Both the position numbers and the translations under genes were made by a program. From positions 223,781,837-223,845,836 of the forward strand of contig NC_061514.1 of NCBI RefSeq assembly GCF_022539505.1: 64,000 bases of DNA, in the 5' to 3' direction. Source of the DNA: Lolium rigidum (Eukaryota > Streptophyta > Magnoliopsida > Poales > Poaceae). A model generated the notes under the pieces. The model did not search any database. It was not told the DNA's origin and worked only from the letters and a program-made list of their open reading frames with translations. Of this stretch, positions 1 through 8,536 are shown piece after piece. Numbering within the stretch: the first letter of the stretch is position 1; every line of letters begins with the position of its first letter.

Positions 1-35
1 TTGGTGTAGCGACGTCGGTGACCGGGGCTACATCA
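1..35 (-). repeat. Element A 3' LTR, first 35 bp only
   Basis: Identical to the outer end of the 5' LTR at 6379-6413. On the minus strand it starts TGATGTAGCCCC. The element ORF reads through it in frame to the window edge. Confidence 0.93.
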
Positions 36-3000
36 TCTCCCCCCCCTTGGGAAAGAGTCGTCCTCGACTCTTGTTCTTTCTCACCGATGGTGTAGTCCAT
101 GACGACTCGCCCATGTTGTGGTAGAGGAATAAAGTCGCGGTCGAAGAAGAACTTGGGGAAAAACGAGTTGCAAATGAAAAGCTCGTGGATGCCAATTTTG
201 TGATCGGCGCACAAGAGGCTCTCAATCCAATACGAAGCATCAAGTCGTTTCTCCAAGAGGCATTTGGCAAAAATGGGAAACCAAAGTGTGTCGATGTATC
301 CAAAATTTGGAAGGGCAAAAATTTGTGCATGTAAGAGTTGTAAGGTGTCAAAAATGTGTGGTGTAGCATTGTCCCAAACAAGTGGAACAAACAAAAGGCA
401 AGTGTCGGTGGCAAAATTTGGGGCAAAATTGTTATGTGCAATGGCAAAGCGATGGAGACTTCGAACTTGGGAGAGTATGGTTGGCTTGAGCCGAGTATGG
501 GTGTCCTCAAGTGTGAAAGAATCCATTGCAAATGCCAAAGATGAAATGAGAAAACCAAAGAAGAGCAACTTTTTGTGTGACATGTGGCACAAGATGCATA
601 AGGTGTCTCTCACATGTATGACATGGTCCTTGAGATTCTCGGAGTGTATGATGAAAGCATCAAGACATACAACAATCATTGTGCCAACAAGATGTGTCAA
701 GATATGTTGCATAAGAAGCAAAAGAGGTGACGAGGCATTGGTCCAAACCGGAAGCTCGACAAGACAAACCGGAAACACATGAGGGTGAAGGTTTGTGGGA
801 ACATACTCTTTGGTGTGATTCCCGCGGGTTAGGTCCTTGTTGGGGTAGCTCTCTATTGCGCGTTTCGTGAGCTCATGCTCCGTAGCGGTGGAGGTAGTCA
901 TTCGGGTACCTATACACACAAAAGAGCGAACAAAGAGCGTGTGTGCATGGTAGAGGAACACATCATCCATCATGATGTTCCATGACTTGTGCACATCACC
1001 ATTAGTGTCAATCAAGATAGTATGAAATGCATGGCGATAGTGCAAATGGCATGAAGGTGCATGCGTGGCATGTGGGAACTCATGATCATCAAAAATAGAG
1101 AATGCTATGGGGGCCATCTCATGGACAATGAAATAAGCATTCTTGCATACCAAGCATAAGAAAGAGCAATTGTTCACAATCTTAGATGCAAGTATCATGG
1201 AATAGTGTAAACATGTGGGGCAAAGCATGCGGAAGCTAATGTCATCCTTGTCATTATCATTGCAAGCAATACATGGTAAAGAGCAAGTGGTCGACATATT
1301 GCAAGCAATGGTGGAAAAATTGAAACTCTCATAGCATGGCATGGTCATGGTATCACAAGCAATCAATTTCACATGATCAACAATGTTATCAAGCAAAGCA
1401 TCACATGGGAAAGTGAAAGTAGCATGTGAAGTAGCAAATGGATCATCGAGATCATGCATGCACTCATAAGTCATCATGTCCACTAGTGAGATCATGGCAT
1501 CATCAACACCTATGTTGTTACCTTTGTAGGCCGACTCATTTGAGGTAGGTGTTGTGGAAGTAGGAGGATCCATGTGGTCGACATGTCCATCTTGGAGCAA
1601 GCATGGTGAGATATCATCATCTTCATGCACCATGTACATCGTCTCCATGAGCGGGAACTCATCCTCCGTGGAACCTAGTGCAACATAAGAAGACACAAAC
1701 GAGGGAGAGGTTAATGTGTTAGCAAATGCGACGTCCTCCATGGACCTATCATCTACCTCTCTCAACTCACTTTGTGTATCACTCATGTCCTCCAAATGGA
1801 AGCACTCAAACTCACATATGGGGTGGAAGTCACTCAACTCACTATCACTCTCACTCAAGTGGGCTAAGTGGCTCTCATCCTCACATGGGATTGGTACCAA
1901 CTCATCAATCAAGCATATAGGAGTAGGCTCGACTTTCTCATCTCCATGCGCCTCCTTGGTTGAAGGGAAAATCCCATGCTCAACCATCTCAACTCCATGC
2001 GCCTCCGTAGGTGAAGGGAGAATCCCATGCTCACCATGCTCAACTCCATCGCCTCCCAAGTCATCCTCAAGCGGTGGCGCCGTAGTGTTGATGAGAGCTA
2101 GGCTCGGCTCAATGTCACCCTTGAGTTCTCCTTGGCGATCTTTATCTTGAAGTGTTGGCGCAATAGGCATCTTGGGGACTTGTGCTTGTAGCTTGTCGAA
2201 GTAGAGCGTCTTGGCACGTGGCGTTGTGCATTGCCATGCCACGTGACCCTTGGCCTTGCACACCTCACATAGGAGATTGGGACATTCCCGTGGAGGGTGG
2301 CCTTGTTGCTTGCACTTGTAGCATCGGAGTCCATAGGCACGTGACGAGGTAGAGGCCATTGTGGTGGTGGCACAAGAGGTGGAAGTCGCCTTATGAGGAG
2401 GGTATGCTCGATGTGCACTTGCCATCCTTGGAGTGGTAGGCACCCTATCATGGTGTTTGTCGCCTTCATGTCGAGGCTCTCGTCTTCGTGCGTCATCACC
2501 ATGTCTTGAGGAGTGTCGTCGATGATCCTTGGAGGATGTTGGTCGATGGCGATCATGAGGTGGCTTGTGGCGGCGAAGATCATGTGGTGACGGTTGTCGA
2601 TGAAGACCATGAGGTGGTAGTGGTCGACGACTATCATGAGATGGTGTGAGTCGATGACGGTCCTTGCCATGCCTAGATGATGGCTCATGCGACTTGGCAT
2701 GTTGCTTGCCGCGCCTTGTGGAGCTTGGAGAAGAGTGTCGATGACGCTCATGATGGGGACGCTCTTGATGCTCCATATGGTGTACTTGAAGTCGACGATC
2801 TTGTGCATAAGCACTCTCATGGTGGCGCCTTGTGGAGCTCGAAGAAGTGTGTCGATGACGCTCATGATGGGGACGCTCTTGATGATCCATATGATGGTGC
2901 CATCGTGGAGGTCCTCTATCTTCATATGTAGCTCCATTGGCCAAGTAGGTGTACGTGGGAGCATCGTCTTTGCTCATCATGGAGCGTAGGTGAGGCTCCG

Positions 3001-3340
3001 CCATGGCGTCGATGTCGTACTCGTGGCGTTGCTCCATCATGTCGTCCATGAGTGGTGAGCCCTTGTCGATGTAGAGCTCGTCGATGTCGTCCTCAAGGTG
3101 GTGCTCCAACATGTCGTCCATGTCGTCCTCGAGGTGGTGCTCCACCATGTCGTCCATGTCGGCGATACTCGCGGAGCCATAGTTGGTGTAGAGCTCCTCG
3201 ATGTCGGTCATGTTGGCGATGCTCGCGGAGCCATAGTCGGTGTAGAGCTCCACATGTTCCTCCACATCCGCGGTGCTTGAGGAGGTATCCTCCTCGGAGT
3301 GCTCCGTGTACTCCTCCGTATCTTCTTCGTCGCTATACAT
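1..3340 (-). CDS. Gag-like polyprotein of element A with two CCHC knuckles, open to the window edge
   Basis: The start is the ATG at 3340, and I checked every codon from there to position 2: 1,113 codons with no stop. Residues 1-110 are acidic with repeated units (STADVEEHVEL, YGSASIA). The next part is rich in His and Arg and contains a 114-bp tandem duplication. Two zinc knuckles follow: C340-C343-H348-C353 and C358-C361-H366-C371. The C-terminal half is Cys-rich, contains MMDDVFLYHAHTL, and aligns with the ORFs of elements G and H. No retroviral protease, RT or integrase motif is present. The ORF crosses the polypurine tract and reads into the 3' LTR; the 5' LTR copy is open in the same frame down to 5834. 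The knuckles suggest a nucleocapsid or RNA-binding role. The function of the Cys-rich half is unknown. Confidence 0.85.
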   Translation of the reverse strand, partial: MYSDEEDTEEYTEHSEEDTSSSTADVEEHVELYTDYGSASIANMTDIEELYTNYGSASIADMDDMVEHHLEDDMDDMLEHHLEDDIDELYIDKGSPLMDDMMEQRHEYDIDAMAEPHLRSMMSKDDAPTYTYLANGATYEDRGPPRWHHHMDHQERPHHERHRHTSSSSTRRHHESAYAQDRRLQVHHMEHQERPHHERHRHSSPSSTRRGKQHAKSHEPSSRHGKDRHRLTPSHDSRRPLPPHGLHRQPSPHDLRRHKPPHDRHRPTSSKDHRRHSSRHGDDARRREPRHEGDKHHDRVPTTPRMASAHRAYPPHKATSTSCATTTMASTSSRAYGLRCYKCKQQGHPPRECPNLLCEVCKAKGHVAWQCTTPRAKTLYFDKLQAQVPKMPIAPTLQDKDRQGELKGDIEPSLALINTTAPPLEDDLGGDGVEHGEHGILPSPTEAHGVEMVEHGIFPSTKEAHGDEKVEPTPICLIDELVPIPCEDESHLAHLSESDSELSDFHPICEFECFHLEDMSDTQSELREVDDRSMEDVAFANTLTSPSFVSSYVALGSTEDEFPLMETMYMVHEDDDISPCLLQDGHVDHMDPPTSTTPTSNESAYKGNNIGVDDAMISLVDMMTYECMHDLDDPFATSHATFTFPCDALLDNIVDHVKLIACDTMTMPCYESFNFSTIACNMSTTCSLPCIACNDNDKDDISFRMLCPTCLHYSMILASKIVNNCSFLCLVCKNAYFIVHEMAPIAFSIFDDHEFPHATHAPSCHLHYRHAFHTILIDTNGDVHKSWNIMMDDVFLYHAHTLFVRSFVCIGTRMTTSTATEHELTKRAIESYPNKDLTRGNHTKEYVPTNLHPHVFPVCLVELPVWTNASSPLLLLMQHILTHLVGTMIVVCLDAFIIHSENLKDHVIHVRDTLCILCHMSHKKLLFFGFLISSLAFAMDSFTLEDTHTRLKPTILSQVRSLHRFAIAHNNFAPNFATDTCLLFVPLVWDNATPHIFDTLQLLHAQIFALPNFGYIDTLWFPIFAKCLLEKRLDASYWIESLLCADHKIGIHELFICNSFFPKFFFDRDFIPLPQHGRVVMDYTIGEKEQESRTTLSQGGGDDVAPVTDVATP
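36..50 (-). other. Element A polypurine tract
   Basis: On the minus strand this is a purine run with eight consecutive G just before the LTR start TGATG. It would prime plus-strand DNA synthesis. It also encodes Gly residues of the ORF; with eight G the frame continues into the LTR. Confidence 0.85.
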
Positions 3341-3356
3341 GTTAGCAAGACAATAT

Positions 3357-4125
3357 CTATATGGTGTATGTTAGTGGAAGAACACTACCTCGCAACCTTA
3401 CCGTGGTATGACAAGATTGGGGTGATCCAACAAACCGAGAGTTAGAACAATTGTATCGGGCACTCACACAAAGACACACGCAAAAGCTAGCAAATATGGT
3501 GGTAGGTGAGGAAGTGGATAGCAAACGAAAAGAACCAAAGAAAATGTCTATTGTCAAATGTGGGTAAGATCCAAAGTCAAATGTCAAAAGCGGTGATCTA
3601 TGTCAAGGAAACACGGAAACACACACAACGGAGAAAAATGGGGTTAGCGCGACCAAGGAAGTGAGCAAGTGACAAAGATGGTCCTAACGAAGACTATATG
3701 CTCGATGTCACGCCAACACAAGAGAGACCGTAGCTTGGTTGCACAAGAAAGAAGCAACAAGATTTGCACAAATGCCACTCTTCTCTTTCTCTCTTTGCGC
3801 TTAGAAGCTTTGGACTCCTTTGTATCGGTGGCACACACACTTTTTTTCCTATTTCTTCTTCTTTTTCTCTTTTTTTTTTCACTCTTTTTTTTTTCTCTAT
3901 GCTTAGAAGCTTTATTTTTCTCTATGTATATGTCGCACTTTTTTTTTTTTTTTTGGTATCTTTCTCACCGAGCTTGCTTCGGAGCTTTGCTCAACACAAC
4001 GCACACACACCCTCTCACGGTCGTGACACTTGTGCAATGCTTCGCAACACTCGGAAAGCCACTCTCAATAGGATAGGTACACAAAGAAAGAAACGGGGCT
4101 ACAAGGGGTAAGGGGCAAGTTATAC
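3357..4125 (-). other. Candidate leader intron of element A (769 nt)
   Basis: On the minus strand the donor is AG/GTATAACTTG at 4125. The acceptor is ...CACTAACATACACCATATAG ending at 3357, with CTAAC as a possible branch site. The ATG follows 17 nt after the acceptor. The same donor and a similar acceptor are placed alike in C, G and H. The interior holds an A/purine-rich tract (3840-3960) read in the sense direction. Confidence 0.6.
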
Positions 4126-4469
4126 CTATTGATGTTAGGCGGTGTCAAGCACACGAACTTGCGATGGCGAAGTGGTGGTGTCGATGACGATGGCGAAGTT
4201 GCGCCGGAATCCGGGGTGCCAACGTTGTCGTCGCGGTGTTGATGTAGGCGCGGAAGCGGAATAGACAACCGATGCACTCCAAATCGGAAACCGAGCAAAT
4301 TAAGTCAATGCCCGAAAAGTTGGGTCAAAACGAGCGGTCAAAAGTTGGGCTCCAAAAATAGTCAAAAATTAGAGGTGAGCTACGTAGAGTATTTGGGGAT
4401 TGATGTTAAAATTTGGAGTCAAACGGGCGCCGGAAAGTTGTCAAAATTTGGAGCAAAAAGTTGGGTCAG

Positions 4470-5130
4470 AATTAGGCGAGATTTGCACAGCACATGTATA
4501 TGGGCGGCAGTGCCGCTGTGGTATGGCCGGCAGTGCCGGGGTGGGCCGGGCGGCAGTACCGGGCGGATGGAGGCGGCAGTGCCGTGGTGGTCAGTATCAG
4601 GTTGAAGGAGATGGTCTGCGCGTGGGATGCGGGCGTGCGGCGCTGATGGAGGGTCGACGTGCGGGTCTTGGCCAGGGAGCAAGCGCGCGCGCGCGCGGAG
4701 GTTTGCCTGCTGCTGCTTGCTGCCTTGCGCGCGGGAGATGCCAGGGCGAGCGGTTGCTGCGGGTGAGCTTGGACGCGGCCAGCTGATGCGCGCGGGAGAT
4801 GGAGGCGATCTGGGCGTTGTGTGGCTGGCGAGTGGTGATGCGCGGCGGCGCCCAGGTGGGAATCTAGCGGAACAAAGGGCGCGCGCGGATGGAATCGAGC
4901 GGGCGGCTCGGTTCTGAACTGGCGAGGCGGCCGTAGCTGGGGCGTGGCGCCGCTCGGGCGGGATTTGGCAGGGGTCGAGCGGGTGCTGCAGGTGCGACCG
5001 GCGGCGGTGTGGTGGGGTGAGCCGGCGGCAGATGGTGGAGGCCGACGCCGGCAGTGCCGGGCAGGTCGGGCCGGCAGTGCCGGTGGGCCGGCAGTGCCGG
5101 TGAAACGAGGCCGGCAGTGCCGGTTGAGCA
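4470..5130 (-). repeat. GC-rich leader module of element A with CGGCAGTGCCG repeats
   Basis: About eight copies of a near-palindromic 11-13-mer (CCGGCA-G-TGCCGG) occur at 4505-4590 and 5050-5125, set in GC-rich low-complexity sequence. Long frames in this stretch are products of base composition. The module lies in the leader upstream of the candidate intron. A second such module lies in the LTR. Confidence 0.85.
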
Positions 5131-5383
5131 CGAACTGGACGAACACGGGGGCGGAAAATTGAGCAGAAAATCGTCGATTCTGAGAGATTTAGAAGGAATT
5201 TGACGGTGAAATTTGGAGGAGATGTAGATCAGCACTAGAGACAACAGATCTGTGGACCAAAACCACAAAAAACTCAACAAATCCAGAGATCCAAATTCGA
5301 GCTATTTTTTGGGGAAAAAAAATTTTGGGCAAATTTTTGGGCGAAATTGGTGGAATCGGAGGGTCAAATCCGTGGCAACCTTT

Positions 5384-5395
5384 GCTCAGATACCA
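5384..5395 (-). other. Element A primer binding site
   Basis: On the minus strand TGGTATCTGAGC lies 2 nt inside the 5' LTR. It matches the plant initiator-Met tRNA 3' end (TGGTATCAGAGC) except for one base. Confidence 0.8.
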
Positions 5396-5397
5396 TA

Positions 5398-6413
5398 TGA
5401 TGCGGCCTAAGGCCACGTGGGTTGCCCGATCTCACGAATTGACCGAGGGAAAGGCGGGGGAGAGGAAGAACACGATGAACACGAAGAACACGAGGACTCA
5501 CGCACGCACACCAACCCGATACAACCGATACTTACCCCCGTGGCTCGATGGACCACGCCAATAGAATCAACCCGGGAGAGACGCGAGGTAGAATCCCGGA
5601 GTGAGAGATCGGTGTTGGAGAAAAGAGATTGGTGAGGGAGAGAGAGTGACTTGCACTAGAATCTCACTCAACAATATCCAAATCAACAACAAGGGTTGCC
5701 TTGATTACAGAGGGATGAAACCCTAGGGAGACAAAGCTCAAGTTCATGTTTAAGCTATCATCTTGTCTAAACCTAAATGAGGTGGGGAGAGAGGTATATA
5801 TAGGCCCAGATCCGTCCAGGGGTAAAAGGGGCATTACAATAAAGGAGTGGTGACCATAGATGATAAATAGACGGTTGGGATGAAGTTGACTTCGAGGGGG
5901 CCGGCAGTGCCGGCGTGTTCGGGGCGGCAGTGCCGGTGGGGCCGGCAGTGCCGGGGAAGATGGGCCGGCAGTGCCGGGGTGCGCCCACCGGCAGTGCCGG
6001 CCAAGTGGGGGCGGCAGTGCCGGCCTTGTCGTGGCTGGCGGCTGGAGCCCTTCTCCTTCTTCGGCTTCTTCTTCTTCTTCCTTCCTTCTTCTTCTTCTTC
6101 CTTCTTCCTTGCACCATGATGAATGGCTCCTTTTCCCTTCCCTCGCTTCCTTGCACCATGGGTGTTCCTCCTCTCCGGTCCTCGATGACTCTTGTACCTA
6201 ATGACATATAACATGTCGACATGAGGTAGCATTCCATTCAAGGTATCTACGAGGTCGAGTATCGAGAGGAAGGAGTTCACCTTGTCGCGTGTAGCGTGGG
6301 TTAGGGTTGAAGGTCCACTTGGGGGACTCTTTGGCCATGGTGTAGCGTCGACGATAGGCGGGGTTGCACTTGATGGTCTTGGTGTAGCGACGTCGGTGAC
6401 CGGGGCTACATCA
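5398..6413 (-). repeat. Element A 5' LTR (1016 bp)
   Basis: Runs from TGATGTAGCCCC to GGCCGCATCA on the minus strand. It contains six CGGCAGTGCCG repeats (5880-6022), a C/T-rich tract (6045-6115) and an LTR-encoded peptide segment (about 6230-6320, minus) that parallels the tail encoded by the LTRs of C and G. A TATA-like sequence (TATATATA, minus) is near 5797. Confidence 0.9.
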
Positions 6414-7298
6414 AGCCAGAAATCAGGGTGTGAAAAAAAATCCAAGAAAAGAAAGATTTCAATTGGGCTGTATCTGGACATCTGGGCCTTCGAACTATCC
6501 TGCTGGGCCTTTTGACTCGTACAATTTCAGCCCACTCCAAAACAGGAAAGGTCGAATTTTTCTCAAAAAAAAAAAAAAAACAGGAAAGTCCTATGCTTCG
6601 CAAAAACAAAAAACAAGGAGATTCAACATATAAGTTTGTTTATGTAGATATAAAGATTTAATTTATCCGTTTGCAATAGCTCAGAGCGAAATACAACGTT
6701 TATTGTCTCGCAAAATAAAATATCACATGTTTCTTGTACGGGAGGCCGACATCGGGGACCCATGAGCCGAGCAGCGTCGTCAACGTTTCAAAGGCGGCAG
6801 GGGATCGAAAATAAAAAAAAGCCAAAAATCAGTTGGTAAAAAATACAAGAAAAGAAAACATTTATCGTTCTGAGAGGATGACATGCGGGACCCATGAGGC
6901 AGCAGCATCCTCAACGTTTCAAAGTTGGCATGAGATCGAAAGAAAAAGCCAAGTGACATAATATCAGGAGCCAAAAATAATCCAAGAAAAGAAACTTTAT
7001 TGTACATAGAGGATGACATGCGGGTCCCATTTTGTAGCAGCGGTCTCAACGTTTCCAAGGCGGCACAGGACCAAAAGAAAAATGAGGCAGCAGCCTCAAC
7101 AATTCCAAGGCGGCAGGGGATCAAAAGAAAAAAAAGGAAATAGCCAAAAATTAATTAGGGGTCAAAAATAAATCCACCGAAGGAAACTTTTATTGTTCAT
7201 AGAGGATGACATGTGGGACCGACCTGCCAACAGCGTCCTCATCGTTTCAAAGGGGCAGGGGATCAAAAGAAAAGGCAAATAGCCAGAAATTAGGGGTC
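6414..7298. repeat. Satellite array, first piece
   Basis: Degenerate copies of a unit containing GAGGATGACATGCGGGWCCC, followed by TCAACGTTTCAAAGGCGGCA and GGGGATCGAAAGAAAAAG. Recognisable unit starts are near 6750, 6874, 7012 and 7200. It continues in three more pieces downstream. Confidence 0.85.
6458..6740. other. Unassigned insert in the satellite, with an A16 tract
   Basis: This stretch does not match the satellite unit and interrupts it. It contains a run of 16 A at about 6566-6581. It could be a retroposed fragment, but no SINE promoter boxes or coding sequence could be recognised. Confidence 0.4.
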
Positions 7299-8475
7299 TG
7301 TTATCACCAGAATTTGACCAAGTCAGAGGTGGGCCGCGATCAAGATGGACGTGAAGAAATATATATGGAAGGAATACGTGAATCGGCCTTTTATACCAAG
7401 TTGGGCTTAATTGCCCATGTATCTGTAACATATTAGATCGCATCTTAGTTTAGAAGTTAGAATCTTACCCGTGCACGGTTTGGTGCACGCCCCACATTAG
7501 AAAGTCCGCTGGACTATAAATATGTATCTAGGGTTTATGGAATAAACAACAACTCACGTTCAACCCCAAACAAACCAATCTCGGCGCATCGCCAACTCCT
7601 TCGTCTCGAGGGTTTCTATCGGGTAAGCGACATGCTGCCTAGATCGCATCTTGCGATCTAGGCAAGACAAGCCCCACGTTGTTCATGCGTTGCTCGTACC
7701 GAAGCGCTTTTGATGGCGAGCAACGTAGTTATCATTAGATGTGTTAGGGTTAGCATTGTTCTTCGTTTAAGCATGCTTACGTAGTGCAACCCTTGCATAT
7801 CTAGCCGCCCTCACACCTATCTCGGGTGTGGGGGCGGCACCCCGCTTGATCATTATTTAGTAGATCCGATCCGTTACGATTGCTCCTTGTTCCGCAAGGA
7901 TTAGTTTAATATCCGCAATAGTTAGGCCTTACAAAGGGGGAGGATCCAAGTGGCACGTAGGGTGGCGTTCGCAAGTCCTAAACAGGATGTTCCGAGGATC
8001 AACTTCATGTTGGTTTTTAGGCCTTGTTTAGGATCGGCTTACGAGCACCGTGCGTGGCCGCGAGGCCCAACCTCGGAGTAGGATGATCCGATTATGCGGT
8101 GAAAACCCTAAATCGTCGTAGATCTAATTAGCTTTATCTTGATCAAGCAGGACCACCAAGTATTCGTGCACCCCGTACGAATCATGGGTGGATCGGCTCT
8201 TTGAGCCGATTCACGAGATAACCTGAGAGCCGATCGAGGCTCGTATTTAACGTTTACATGTATGCCCCGCAGAAACTAAGCGAGGCATCCCCATCACCTT
8301 CCCGACCGGGTATAGGTCAGGTGGCACGCCCTTGCACTTCGCATCGCCGCGTGTGACCGGAAGAGCATTGCGGGCCGTCGCTCGGAGGGGTCTCGGCCGG
8401 CCGCAGCTCTAGGCTCTTCCCGGCTCTACGGTGTTGATAAGGCCGCTGCCCGCCGGTGGGTTTTGGCAGTCAACA
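7299..8475 (+). repeat. Element B 5' LTR
   Basis: TGTTATCACC...GCAGTCAACA, 1177 bp, with a TATA-like CTATAAATA near 7515. It differs from the right LTR at about 22 sites, many of them C/T or G/A at CG, plus small indels. Confidence 0.92.
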
Positions 8476-8480
8476 CATTC

Positions 8481-8498
8481 TGGCACGCCCGGTGGGAC
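8481..8498 (+). other. Element B primer binding site
   Basis: TGGCACGCCCGGTGGGAC starts 5 nt after the LTR. It begins with TGG, as expected for pairing with a tRNA CCA end. The tRNA species was not assigned. Confidence 0.7.
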
Positions 8499-8536
8499 CA
8501 TCGTCTACATCAACCACATCGCCATCTACATCTGAG

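Larger units (their letters stand above)
1..6413 (-). mobile_element. Element A: non-autonomous Gypsy LTR retrotransposon, 3' LTR cut by window start
   Basis: Read on the minus strand the order is 5' LTR (5398-6413), primer site, 2-kb leader, one very long ORF, polypurine tract, then the first 35 bases of the 3' LTR (1-35), which match 6379-6413 exactly. No protease, reverse transcriptase, RNase H or integrase is visible, so the element must be mobilised in trans. It sits in the satellite array: the sequence right of 6413 (AGCCA) continues a satellite unit. The left TSD lies outside the window. Confidence 0.9.

Noticed and set aside
2098..2964. 288-codon minus-strand frame rich in His, Met and Ile
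   Set aside because: Out-of-frame reading of the element A ORF, whose true frame carries the zinc knuckles.
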